From: Isoetes taiwanensis
Lineage: Eukaryota; Streptophyta; Lycopodiopsida; Isoetales; Isoetaceae
Direction: 5' to 3'
Assembly: GCA_021234155.1 (NCBI GenBank)
Contig: JAJEKV010000321.1
Location: forward strand, 250,001 to 314,000
DNA length: 64,000 nt
Shown here in pieces: positions 42,751 to 54,332 of this stretch (its first letter is position 1; the number at the start of each line of letters is the position of its first letter). The notes beneath the pieces are model-generated. The model saw only the letters and a list, made by a program, of their open reading frames with translations. It was not told where the DNA came from and searched no databases. A program made the translations under genes and the position numbers.

Positions 42751-44110
42751 GCAGGTTATAGAGAGATGAAGTTCTTGCAGAGTGGAAAAAAGCAAAAGGG
42801 CAGATGTCTTTACATGTCCACTGTCACATTAGTGGGGACCATTGGCTGAGGGATGCCATAGCCAAACTTAGATTTTACATCTTCCAAAAAGAGCTACCAG
42901 CGGTAATGGCCTGGTAGAGAGCATTATCCCTAACAAAAGGGCAAAGTTTTTTACATCTGGTACGTTTTCTTCCTTCCAGCATATAAGAGTCAATGTGATA
43001 TTGTTCAAGCTCTGAAGTCCATTGAGTTTGACTGTGTTATTTATGGTTAGTTTTATTGGGATGGGTTATCTAGGAGTTTGGCTGTTCATAGACTGATCAT
43101 AAGGTGTTAAGGTTGAAACAACACTTTTATTAATGCATAACGTGTAGATGAGGGTTCAGGACAACCAAAAGATTCTGAAGATTTAACAGAAGCATTCGGT
43201 GAAGTTAAAGGATAAGATGAAGCGCTTTAAGCAACCAAAAAATCTGAACAGATTCAACAAAAGCTTAGATCAACCCTCATACAGGCGACCTCAGGTTGCT
43301 ACTGCACCATTGTGGATTAGTTTGGGCACCTAGCTTTTGTTACAGTTCTGCTCTTTTTAAAATATAATTTCTTGATTGATTAAGCTTTGATGCGCATAAA
43401 GTTTATAAGGTATTTTATGTATATATTTTGACAGTGTGCATTGCATTGCTTTGAGATCATTGAGATATTTGGCAGTTGCACACAAGAACTGCTTTGAAAT
43501 CTATTGAGCTGGAACTGCTTGATTTGGTTGGTTTGTAGGAATGCACAGATGGCCATCATATCTTCAAGAATCTTAAAGGCGTTAATAAAATAAGAACGTC
43601 ATTTCTGTTAGAGAAATATAGGATAAAACCAACCCTTTTATCACAATTGTAACAAAAATGCAAGTTCTAAACACTATAGATGAAACAAGTCACCACCATG
43701 TTAACAAACCCAGTACCAATTTATAACTGTTAGTTTACATTACAATTCTCAAATCTCATGAAGTAAATATTTAAAATCTATATATGTGTTAACTTTCTTC
43801 GTAAAGCACCAAGATTATCATGTTTGGCAGGAACATAAACAGGAATGAATACATGGTCAATAAAAATATAGGTATCATTATTATCAACCCAGGTTCACAA
43901 ACCCATATAGAATTCATGCATTCTCCTAACCTTTGAATTTCCTAAAAATTTTATGCAAATGTTTTCAAAAATTGTACCAATCTTTTGGAAACTTGGAACT
44001 ATCGACATAATGCATAATCATCAGGAGCACATCTATAAGGATACATACACTATTACCTCTACACCATTGTATTCCATCTACAAACTTTGTTATCTACCCA
44101 TCCCACATGT
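42751..44110. other. 3' interior of the Helitron, nothing recognised
   Basis: AT-rich, stop-rich sequence. It could be intron and flank of the captured gene. No repeat or RNA gene is visible apart from the terminal hairpin at 44121-44139. Confidence 0.4.
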
Positions 44111-44120
44111 CCACGACTAA

Positions 44121-44139
44121 TGCCCGGCATCGCCGGGCA
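44121..44139 (+). terminator. Helitron 3' hairpin
   Basis: The perfect 8-bp stem TGCCCGGC/GCCGGGCA with loop ATC is followed by CACGTTTCTAG. In Helitrons this hairpin serves as the rolling-circle transposition terminator. Confidence 0.9.
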
Positions 44140-44592
44140 CACGTTTCTAGTACATCTCTGAGATTTGTTGCCCAACTTCGCGGTGGATCCCTTATGCCTT
44201 TCGGATCTACAGATTACGCCTTCTCCTCGATCCATTCCTGCCCTTACAGTTATTTGGCTGCTCTTCTATCTCCGCTCCCTCTCTTCCCCGATCGCCCAGA
44301 CTCCGCAACCGTAACTCCTCCTTCTGCTTTTTGCCTTTTCAATTCGAAATAGGGCTTTTGTTCTTAGCCCTTAGATCCAAGAAATCTCCACCATAGATTT
44401 TCTTTTAACAATACATACTTCCACCATTAAAATAATATCTTTTCAAAGTTCACAAATTCAGATAGCAATCAAATATGCCAATATGACCGATTTTACACAA
44501 CTTGCAAAGGTAAGAGCACATGGCAATGCTCTCGGAATCACGTTTTCACCCAAAATGCACAATTTTGAACAAATTATTCCTTCTACAATCTT

Positions 44593-45348
44593 TCTAGAAG
44601 ATTCTAGAACTTTCTAGAGCCTTCCAGAACATTCTAGAACCTTCTTGAACTAGCTAGAATGTTATAGTCTATTTTATCTTAATGGGAACACTACCCTTAA
44701 GTATATGTAAACATAAATTATTCATAGAATTAATGCTTGGTCTAGTGGTTAGAATGGGGGGCTGGGGGGTCAATGGCCAGGGTTTGAATCCCCCACACAA
44801 CATAAAAATTTTAAAAGCCTTTTCCTAAGGGATGAGCATTCAACTTGGGCCGTAGGATCTTGGACCCGATCAAGGGTCGAGATCTCACGCAACATGAGCC
44901 ATAGGATCTATTACGGATAATTTCCAAAGTCATGTGCACCGCCGGTCGGGGATCAGATCAACCTGGGCCGTAGGATGGTATCTATCAATTATATATAAAC
45001 TCCCAAGCCATCGGGCGTGTAGAATGCGTCCCAAAGCCCGCGTGAGCCGATGGGATCACCGAGCGGACCCGGTCGGATAATATGACAAACATAAGAACAT
45101 ATATAGTTAGATATCAAGGGTCGAGATCTCACATAACATGAGCCATAGGATCTATTACATATAATTTCCAAAGTCATGTGCACCGTCGGTCAGGATCAGA
45201 TCAACCTGGACCGTAGGATCGTGTCTATACGAATTATATATAAACTCCCAAGCCATCTGGGCCGTAGAATACGTCCCAAAGCCACGTGAGCCGTCGGATC
45301 TCGAACGGACGGTCGGATAAGCGCGACAAACATAAGAACATATATAAG

Positions 45349-45349
<1 letters not shown>
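44593..45349 (+). repeat. (TA)n-bounded repeat unit 1, right part
   Basis: Continuation of 18706-19510 after the LTR insertion. It starts with TCTAGAA repeats, then a tRNA-like block (44733-44800), then six or so CCGTAGGATC-type motifs with CCCAAGCCATC strings up to the TA run at 45350. A block of about 250 bp is itself duplicated (44868-45110 and 45117-45340). Confidence 0.75.
44733..44805 (+). ncRNA. tRNA-like Pol III promoter block (SINE-like), copy in unit 1
   Basis: Box A TGGTCTAGTGG at 44738-44748 fits the TRGYNNANNGG consensus. Box B GGTTTGAATCC at 44781-44791 differs from GGTTCGANNCC at one base. The spacing is within the tRNA range. A CCCCCACACAACATAAAA string follows in all copies. 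No cloverleaf with matching acceptor arms is evident, so it is not a working tRNA. It suggests the repeat derives from a tRNA-type SINE head. Confidence 0.6.
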
Positions 45350-45411
<62 letters not shown>

Positions 45412-46825
45412 AGAAATTTAATGCGATCCCTACGGTGCATGTTAGGAGTTTTAGCATGTTCCTATGTTTGTAAGTTCTTGTTGTGCCCTACATTCTAAAA
45501 AGAATGTCTTGAGAATACTCTAAATTCATAGATTCTCTAAGATTCTACCAAGGTTCTCTTGGAAGTTTCGTGGAGATTCCTCTAAATTTTATAAGATTCC
45601 CTCTAGATTCCATTACATTTCCGTAGATACTCCAAGATTCTATGACGATTCCCTTAGATTCCCTTAGATCCCTTTAGATTTTATGAGATTGCCTTAGGTT
45701 CTCTTACATTATATGAGATTCAAAGAGATTCTATAAAGATTCCCTTAGATACTCTAAGATTTCATCAACATTTTCCTAGATTGCCTTAGATTTTTATGAA
45801 GATTCCTTAGATCCCCTAGATTTTAAGAGATTCCCTTAGGCTTGTAAATATTTTCCTAGATTCTCTCACATTTTATGATATTTTCTTAGATTCCGTTAGA
45901 TTCTCGTGGATTCCTTTACATTCTAGAACTTTTTAGAACATTCTAAGGCTTTCTGAAACATTCTAAGACTTTCTGGAACATTCTGAGACTTTCAAAATAT
46001 CCTATCTGGAAGTATTTCCCTAGATTCTCTTACCTTCCCATGGATTCCTACATTCTCGAACATTCTAGAACTTATTAGAACAATTTGAAACTTTCTGGAA
46101 GAATTTTCATAGATTCCCCCCAGATTATGTTCTAGAATTTTCTAGAATATTTTGGAACTTTCTAGCAGATTCTAGAACTTTCTAGAGCCTTCCAGAACAT
46201 TCTAGAACTTTTTTGAACTAGTTAGAATGTTATACTCTATTTTATCTTAACTGGATTATTACCCTTAAGTATATTTGAAACATAAATTATTCATAGAATT
46301 AATGCTTGGTCTAGTGGTTAAAATGGGGGGCTGGGAGGTCAATGACCAGGGTTCAAATCCCCCACACAACATAAAAATTTTAAAAGTCTTTCCTTAAAGG
46401 ATGAGCATTCAACGTGGGTCGTAGGATCTTGGACCCGATCAAGGGCCGAGATCGTGCCATGTGGCAAAAATCTAAAGCAACATGAGCCGTAGGATCCTAG
46501 ATCGACGATCAAGATTAAGAACAACCTGGACCATAGGATCGATTACATATAATTCCCAAGCCATGTGCACCGTAGGATGTGTCCCAAAGTAATGTGAGCG
46601 TAGGATCTCGGGACCAAACGATCGGGATCAAATCAACTTTGGACCGTAGGATCGCTTACATATAGTCTATACACAAACTCCCAAGCCATCGGGCCATAGG
46701 ATCGCCCCAAAGCCACGTGAGCCGTAGGATCTCGGATCAACGGTCGGATTTAGGAGGACAAACATAAGAACATATATATATCAGATATATATATACATAT
46801 ATATATATATATAGATATATATATA
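45350..46825 (+). repeat. (TA)n-bounded repeat unit 2 (complete)
   Basis: The order is: TA run 45350-45409; CAAGAAATTTAATGCGATCC and a GGTGCATGTTAGG string; about 600 bp of AGATTCTCTTAGATTCC repeats (45525-45930); TCTAGAACATTC-type repeats (45915-46215); tRNA-like block (46302-46375); CCGTAGGATC-type repeats (46400-46750); imperfect TA run 46772-46825. At about 1.48 kb it is the best template for the family. No protein is encoded. Confidence 0.8.
46302..46375 (+). ncRNA. tRNA-like Pol III promoter block, copy in unit 2
   Basis: Box A TGGTCTAGTGG lies at 46307-46317 and box B GGTTCAAATCC (one mismatch) at 46350-46360. About 90% alike to the block at 44733. A third, decayed copy is near 14500-14570 and an inverted one near 15265-15345 (box A reversed at 15330-15340). 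Confidence 0.6.
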
Positions 46826-47400
46826 CAAGTATTTGTACTATGAGGGAGTGTACGAAGCCGAATGTACATACATTGGCAAGAATAGATTTCCCAAGTTTCT
46901 ATAAGATTTTCAAGTTTACCAATATTCCATCAACGCTACCCTATTTTGGAAAGATTCTATAAGATTCTTTAGAATTTCTAGGAATCTATTATAAGATTTT
47001 TCCAAGATACTACAAGTATCTCGTAGATTATATAAAGATTCACTATAAAGCACACCCAATGTGAAAGATATACCTTGATACCCTTAAGATTTTATGAAAA
47101 TTCCCCTAGACTCTCCAAGATTTCATCAAGATTTCCTAAATTCTCAAAGATTTTATAAAGATTCCATTACATTCCAAGATTCCTCTAGATTCCTCAATAT
47201 TCTATGTAGATTCTCCTAGATTACATTTACATTTCTAAAAGATTCCTTTGGGTTCTCCAAGATTTCATCAAAAATCCCTGGATTCTTCAAAACTCTATGA
47301 AGAATCCCATAGATTCTCTAAAATCATATTCTATTACGATTCCCATAGATCCATTGAGATTAGGTGAATGTATCTAGAGTTTATTATTTAGTCTCTCCAT
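46826..47400 (+). repeat. CAAGTATTTGTAC flank and AGATTCC-type degenerate repeats
   Basis: After the TA run comes CAAGTATTTGTACTATGAGG (also found reversed at 3832-3876), then AAGATTCTATAAGATTCTTT-like repeats to about 47350. This is a second subfamily of the (TA)n-bounded repeat, with a different edge sequence. Confidence 0.7.
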
Positions 47401-49690
47401 AGAGTTGAGATAGATTTTATATGCAACTATTGGTTTACTCTGATTTTCGGACTTTCATAGTTAACTTATGGATGCTTACCTAATATCTATTGTTCATGTC
47501 TAATTCGAACTTGTTATATTAGAACATAATACTTCGAGTTCTCATGATAATTGCAACAACGATGTGACTATGAAAGCATTTTTATCTAGTACATAATTTT
47601 GATCTTTGATCTGATAGGTAGTATTTATATTCGTTCAACAATGTAAGTTGTTGTCATCGATAAAAAAGTGCCATACGGGGAATCAAAAAGAAGAATTATA
47701 AAATATATTCATTAGAATTGCCTACAAATTATGTGTGTATTACTCATGCTTGCAACGTATGTACAATTGCTAAAATAGTAGGAAGAGTTATGCTAAATGA
47801 GTCAATGTCTAAGTCCAAGTTCAATTTGTGGATATTTTTATAGATTTTCATTTAGATAAGTCGAATTCAATGTTTTTCTTTTCATGCAACATAAGCATAC
47901 TTGTTGAGCATAAGTGTGAGGTTGTATATCTATGATAACGTCTAATAGCTCACTACATCTAATAACTCAAAAAATGTATTCTTGCGAATAAATGCTCTAA
48001 TTTTGTGCAATATGACATAAGCTAACTAAGAGTTAAAAGAGGGTTAAGTGGAGGAAAACATGTGAATGGTGGTGTGTCACATGGAAGATCAATGACCTAC
48101 TAGACCAAAGGAACAATTTATTTCTTGGGGTAGGAATTTCAGCGACCAACCTAACAAAGACTAAGATAACATCTGAGAACAAATGTAATTGAAATGTTCT
48201 TAAGGTGTAAATGTGGAGACGGATGCATGTGAGACATGATTCATGTACATTGTATAAGCATTGAGGTTTTGAAAAAACCGGTCATGTGCAAACTACCTTT
48301 TAAAAGGCACAAGGTGACTTGAGGCGATTAAAGTTGGATCAAGGCTTAAGACCAACCAAAAGTTTGGCAACACATTGTCAATAGAATCAAGTAACATATT
48401 TGGAAAGCATCCATAAATCCATTTTTTTAGTACATCGTACATAACAACATATTTGGAAAGCGCATCCATAAATTTTCCTTACATCCAAGCGGTGGGGAGG
48501 TTAATTGTTCTAAATCCAAAATTCTAATAATACTTAAATCAAAACCAGGACATCCATAGAAGAGTCTTCCACTCACAACTATTTATAGCTTAAGAAATAC
48601 AAAGAGGCTAGAAAAAAAAATTGGTGAGAGGAAACAAAAAGCCAAAGAAGGTAAGACTCAATGTCCCATGGTGCACATTTATGATTTGAAACATTTAGCT
48701 TTTTCTATCACCTCTAAATCCACAAACCCAACCATGCCAATTATTTGTAACAGTCTTAATGAAATCCAAGAAGTTTAAGTGCGTGGCGCAAGACTTGATT
48801 ATGGAGGAGCGTGAAGGGTACTCAATGAACAATCTAGGATGTCTTGGGACGCGCCTCCAAATGACCACTATAAGAGGGTAAAAAGAGAGAAGAATGGGTA
48901 CTTCAATGAACAATCTAGAATTGTCCTAGGCGATCACTCCAAGCGACCACTATAAGTTTGGACTTCAAAAAACAATCATACTATGAATTGTACATTTCCT
49001 ATTGTTCTCCAAAGTCATTGATCTACAAAAAGTGACCTAATCCATGCAACCTAAACTCACAAAAAAATTTACCACGAAAGGCAAAGCATAATGCATATGG
49101 AGACACAACATTCTTCCAAGTTGCAAAAGTTTTCCCAGAGCCATTATATATCCTTAACTTCTAGGAGATGATAGAGTTTTTGCATGTCGATTTATCCTAG
49201 GATAACCAAATCTAGAGAAGTTTTACTTGCAGCAACACACAAGTCGCGATTACATAAAAGCAAGCTGTGACTAGCCTTTTTAGCATTTCACCCGGGCAAG
49301 CTTCATTTAGAGGCCTCTACAATCTCGCAAATTGTACATAATAATAAATTGATTGTTTTACGTACCAACTCTTACGTATTTATGGATTATTGTTATAACC
49401 CACTTATGTTTTAGGACAAAAATTACGTTTCAATTATCATATTTACCCCATAGGAGACTATTTCTCTTTAAAATTTCCCATTAATTATGGCATGTTTTAC
49501 TCCTTACCAACCAACTTTTCTACTGCGTTTTTCAAGGTTATGCAGCTTGAGATTCAATTTTATCCAACCTTCCAACTCCCGTCTATAAGCTCATACAGAT
49601 AAACAACAAAGTTGAGATTAACGAGTTACAGGAATGTTACTCTATGCACCAGTCGTTGTCAGTCAAAATTATGACCGACTTTGGCTGAGC
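47401..49690. other. no gene recognised
   Basis: AT-rich intergenic DNA without supported coding regions. GCATCCATAAAT with ACATATTTGGAAAG occurs twice (48392 and 48450), and a CAATGAACAATCTAG string occurs twice (48820 and 48904), so small duplications are common. No transposon ends were found. Confidence 0.4.
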
Positions 49691-49698
49691 CCAACTTT

Positions 49699-49935
49699 TT
49701 AAAGGTAAACTGGTGCACTTAAACAGCTTATTCGTTGCACAAAATACTGGCAAACCGTGGAACTCATCTGACTGGACTGTGCATCTGCTGCTGAAAACTG
49801 AGCAGAATCATTGACAAGTAGAAAGGAAACATCTCCACTTGCATTTTGCTCGGAATGATATGTAATATCGAACAACTTTTTGCAATGGAAACACAACAGA
49901 TGATATCTGCTTCTTTTACAATTTAAAATCCCCAT
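49699..49935 (-). other. short open frame, unrecognised
   Basis: This 78-codon minus-strand frame includes HLLCFHCKKLFDITYHSEQN and a Ser/Gln-rich stretch. The composition is protein-like but the frame is short. No domain or splice support was found. Confidence 0.15.
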
Positions 49936-52780
49936 TTAATACTTCCAGTTATAGACAGAACTGCATGCCCTGTAACTACTGCATGCTCTATAACTTTTGA
50001 CTCTCACAATCCCCAAAATTCCAATACCTTAAACATATTACACTTGGAGCCACTAATGCATGACCTTACATCGAAAGAAATTACTTCGGTGTGTACCTTA
50101 TTATAGAAGACAGGGGCAAGGCTTCATAGCCTTCAATATCCACCATTGCAGCAGACATCTTGAACTATAGCCTCAGACCCGACCATATATAAAAAATCAG
50201 TATGCAAAGAAGCATAATCTATACAAACTATTTACGTTCATCAATGTCATCCTTTTGTTGTCCAAATATGCATTGTTCGAGGAAAAATAATTCATGTTTG
50301 CTGGGACATGCGAGATCTGGGAGGCTTACATTCCAAATCGGCTGTTTAATTACTCACTTCATCGTTATGTACACGTATTAGCAGTAAGACCTTGAAGAGG
50401 TCACAAGTTTCATTATGGGCTCTCGTTTCTTCTATGCTGCTCTGTGAGAGCTGATCTCAGAATCCATAACATGAGCAAGGGCCCTACAATTACACAATTT
50501 AAAAATACCATCGACAAAGGACCACGATATGCAAGCTTGAGTGCGGCTAGAGAATTCCTAACAAAAGGCAAGTAGTTGAAGCCATGGCGGAGACTTGGTT
50601 CTAGTTTCTAACTCCTCTGTAGAAGCGGGACAAGCTAGAGGAACTCCAACTTATCGGGGTTCATTACATAGGAATTTAATCATGCCTAAAATATTTTTGT
50701 GCTAGGAGCTATTTTGCATACCTCCAGTATACTATCCGTGCCATTAGATATTTGAGAAATTGATGTTGGCTTGCTCGAGAAAATTTCAATACATACCATA
50801 TTACAATCGTCAAGGGTCCATTCGAATCTTTGGATGTTATTTTAAATATCGAGCAACCTCCTCACATGTTTTTGGACGATATCTGCAAATACCTTCACTT
50901 GGCTAAAGATGGAATCACCTTGTTCATCAATATCCGAACTTTTCCACAATGGTAAATTGGGATAAAACAAATTGATGATATAGTGATATCAAGTATGAGC
51001 AATTTGTAGAGACGATAATGCACATGTTACACAAAAAAAAGCGGTTTGCAATAATAAAGCATTTGCGTTTGAAGTTATTATGCGAGATGTTTCATGATTG
51101 TCTCTTTAATTAAGCCAAAGTCTCAAGCATTTACGAGCTTATGGAATTGAGATAAATAAAACAATGTAACGAGATAAACCCGGGACACCACATTTTGCAC
51201 AAATTTCTCAAGCAAGAAGGTACACGTTTTCATTTACTTTAGAAACCCATTTGCAAGGATGTCGAGAATCAAACCGGGCATCCAATGAGAGCACGAAGAA
51301 GCACTTTGTCGTTGGCGATATTTGGGGATTGGCGAGATTTCTGGTTTTCCTCTATGCCTCGGATCGTTGCGCCACATTTTAGCAATAATAAGTGGTCATT
51401 AGCTCCAAGGCGATGATAGGAAAACAAACTAAACCTATAATCTCTGCTGAGAGTTAATGGTCGACATTGTGGCCATGGGGTTTGACAATTTTATCACGGG
51501 TTCCTTTTTCGGTTCAAATTTTGCTAAGGCAGGCGCTTTGTCTTGATTTATGTCTATGAATAGCTTGAAGCAAGACTCTTGATAAGAGTCTGCGGTTCAA
51601 CTTATCTTCAATTTACACCTCATTTTCTTGAGTTTTCTTTCCCTCCTCTTAAAGGCTGCGTCCGACCTCATTTGTCCCTCGATGCGGCCACAACTTTGTG
51701 ATTTCCCTAGTTGGTCAAGATCATTTTTTTGCCGGTAAATAACTAAAAAAGCAGATTTTGTGACTTACCAGCGGATAAAAAAAAAATCGACATCTCCTAT
51801 GTGGCAATCAATTTGGTATTTTTCGAGGATTTCTTGGCAGCGTGATGTGTGCCCCATCAAATCTAAAAGTAAAGCCTTAACTTACATTGTCCCTTGTCAA
51901 TCTCTTGCGGCGGCGCATCAATGAATTGCCCCTTGTTTGTCCCAATTCGTCACAAATTTGAAGGGTCGAACACTGTTTTGGACCGACCGGACCAAGATTC
52001 ATGAATCTCCGCGATGATGAACAATGTTAAAGGCGAGAAACTAAATGCAAATAGCGGCATATGCTAGTCATATGCGTCAACATTTTCTTTGCAACCTTCC
52101 TTCACATGAAGCTTAGCATTTCTAAAAATAATCGCGGACATACTACGTGAATGCAAAGGTGGACAAATCGTTACCTTTTATAGGGATACTCTACGAGCGA
52201 TCTGTATCAGCGGTTTCAGGATTAGCTGCGAGAAAAGGGCTTCAAGTACATGTTGTGATCGTGGCCCAAATGTTAAATGAATAGTACTACGAAATGCACC
52301 ACGAGAAGAGAATGAATTAATGTTGGATTGGATAGTAGATCCTCCAATGCATGATTGAATAACCCACCCTTGAACACCGCAAACATGCAAGCATAAGGTC
52401 CCATTTACCAAAAACCATAATGAATGCTAAAAGCGCGATAAACTTAAGTCCAAGTACATTGGGCTCGAAACCTTAGATGCAAGAAGCGAGGACGGGCGGT
52501 TTGTGTCCACGGTTGAAAGTATCTACTGCCGCATTAGAATGCAATTCAGATCCATTTTGACACAAAGTAATGGCATTATAAATAAAAACCATAGTACCTA
52601 CGGGATGAGCTTATCAACAAGCATATTTCAAGCAAGTCGATGTCAGGAAACCGGTTTAGCACATTTGCATGGGAAGAGTTAAAGAGGCAAAAACTATGTG
52701 AACACAACTTGGAAGAAGAAGCGGATACATCTTAAATGGATATCTTGAAAAGAATTCACCTCTTCGATGGATGTGATGCC
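49936..52780. other. no gene recognised; decayed sequence
   Basis: Stop-rich DNA on both strands. GCGG, GCGA and CGG strings are frequent where related copies elsewhere have CTG (see 52794-53830), so coding content could be masked by systematic errors. Several short stretches read like exons of minus-strand genes, but none can be followed. Confidence 0.35.
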
Positions 52781-52793
52781 AATGAGGTCCACA

Positions 52794-53830
52794 AGCCTCT
52801 TAACATCCGTGTGGGAATTTGTCAACAAACAAAATCGTTATAATAAAGCGAAGTTCTTCATGTGAGGCTCCAACCATAATTTTAAAACCAACATTCTATT
52901 AATCTCCACTAGATGCGTAGCTTGAAGAGCCATAAAAAGCCCATAATCGGTCACATGTCCAATGAAGCGGACTTTTGATAGTGTGCGGGCATGCCCATTT
53001 CTCTTAATGACACATTTTCCTCATGGGCATAAAAACTTATACTAACTCGAGGAAGTTAAAAGGACCTCTAGCAAGCGATTATGGGACGCATGGTGTGTTA
53101 AAACTAGCTTGCAATCCTACATGGCACACCAATTAAATGTGTCTATCGGTTATTCCCTGAGACAAAAGGCAATGCGGTTATTCCTTGAGACAAAAGGCGG
53201 ATCGATTGCGGACCACAAAAGCGAAACTTGAAATGCATAAACTTGAAATGCACTCAAATTCAAAATATGAAAGAAGGATATTTCGACAAACCTCTTAACA
53301 TCCGGTGGAATTTGTCAAGGATATTCTGCAAAAGCCTCTTAACATCCGGTGGGATTTGTCAACAAACAAAATCGTTATAATAAAGCGAGAAGTTCTTCAC
53401 GTGAGGCTCCAACCATAATTTTAAAACCAACATTCTATTAATCTCCACTAGATCTGTAGCTTGAAGAGCATAAAAGCCCATAATCGGTCACATGTCCAAT
53501 CGAGCGGACTTTTGATAGTGTGCGGGCATGCCCATTTCTCTTGACACACATTTTCCTCATGGGCATAAAAACTTATACTAACTCGGGAAGTTAAAGGACC
53601 TCTAGCAAGCGATTATGGGGCGCATGGTGTGTTAAAACTAGCTTGCAATCCTACATGGCACACCAATTAAATGTGTCTATCACGGTTATTCCTACTTGAG
53701 ACAAAAGGCAATCTGGTTATTCCTGCGGACAAAAGGCTGATTAGGCGGACCACAAACAGAAACTTGAAATGCATAAACTTGAAATGCACTCAAATTCAAA
53801 ATATGAAAGAAGGATATTCGACAAACCTTG
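52794..53830. repeat. 540-bp tandem duplication, two copies
   Basis: Copy A starts at 52794 (GCCTCTTAACATCC) and copy B at 53334 with the same words. They share a CAACAAACAAAATCGTTATA string, TCCACTAGAT, CATGTCCAAT and GCATGCCCATTTCTC. Identity is high, but about eight differences fall where one copy has CTG or CAG (CTGTAGC, CAATCTGG, AACAGAAAC) and the other has a CG-containing string (GCGTAGC, CAATGCGG, AAGCGAAAC). No coding region is evident. Confidence 0.85.
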
Positions 53831-53869
53831 TCAATGAAGAAGTGAGTCCCTTGCATGAATATCTTTCTT

Positions 53870-54332
53870 GACGACAACTTGTCGGGATTGGCTTAGGAAC
53901 CTTCTTGGCGGATCAAAGAGGTGCCTCATGCTCATCTACCTTAGCATCCTCTTGAATGGCGTCAAGCTTGATAATTTCCCCTAATAAGTGACTTACTTTG
54001 CTAGGAATGCTCGGGATGATCCAATAATAGGCTTGTTGGCATCTAAAGCCGACGAGGCTAAGAAGCGCTGCTTGAGGCGGACATCTTGGGTTGTCAATCT
54101 TGAAGATTTCGGGATGCGAGAAATTGCCGCCTTGTTTTGCTGCGAGTTTTCAACAGATTGTTAGAAGAATCGTAAAATATTATAGATTACGGTAAAAAGA
54201 ATTTGCAAGGAAGAAGAACATACATGGATTACGGAAAATCCGTGGGCTGGCTCTTATGGTGGAAGCCGGAAGAAGAAAGCGAGCTCCTCAGATCCATTTC
54301 AAGAGGAGGCTCGGACTTCATCTCAAAAGCGT
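53870..54332 (-). pseudogene. minus-strand two-exon fragment, unrecognised
   Basis: A start exon at about 54322-54233 reads MKSEPPLEMDLRSSLSSSGF and ends at GTAATCC. After a CAG acceptor near 54143, an open stretch contains NFSHPEIFKIDNPRCPPQ and later LLGEIIKLDAIQEDAKVDEH before a stop near 53925. The pieces look like a real protein start, but the family is not known to me. The 540-bp duplication lies just downstream and may have broken the gene. Confidence 0.3.

Larger units (their letters stand above)
41162..44150 (+). mobile_element. non-autonomous Helitron in the gypsy LTR
   Basis: The element starts TC (TCTTATCTTTTAAAATGG) and ends CTAG. It is inserted between A and T: the empty site is shown by the other LTR (TTCCCATACATC at 20033). 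A hairpin with an 8-bp stem, TGCCCGGC-ATC-GCCGGGCA, lies 11 nt before the end. These are the full hallmarks of a Helitron: 5' TC, 3' CTRR, subterminal hairpin, A^T target, no target duplication. No Rep/helicase gene is present, so it moved using another copy's enzyme. The interior contains exon-like pieces with splice sites. Confidence 0.92.
19511..44587 (-). mobile_element. Ty3/gypsy LTR retrotransposon carrying two nested insertions
   Basis: The LTRs are 19511-20481 (971 bp) and 40629-44587 (970 bp once a 2,989-bp Helitron is removed). Both run TG..CA in the plus reading (TGTAGACGG to TTCTACA). The 5-bp target duplication ATCTT lies at 19506-19510 and 44588-44592. All coding domains lie on the minus strand in the order gag, zinc knuckle, protease, RT, RNase H, integrase, so the 5' LTR is the right-hand one. 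Without the CACTA (13.3 kb) and the Helitron, the element is about 8.7 kb, a usual gypsy size. The Athila/Tat-like gag and RNase H wording and the lack of a chromodomain suggest a non-chromovirus lineage. Many frameshifts make it non-autonomous as written. Confidence 0.95.
40629..44587 (-). repeat. 5' LTR of the gypsy element, interrupted by a Helitron
   Basis: The LTR is 40629-41161 plus 44151-44587. Together these are 970 bp and colinear with 19511-20481. The interruption falls after CGGCTCCTTCCCA and resumes with TACATCTCTGAG. It separates the two halves cleanly with no target duplication. Confidence 0.92.

Noticed and set aside
44733-44805. Functional tRNA gene
   Set aside because: Boxes A and B are present, but no paired acceptor stem or convincing anticodon arm can be drawn, and the block repeats with the surrounding repeat unit.
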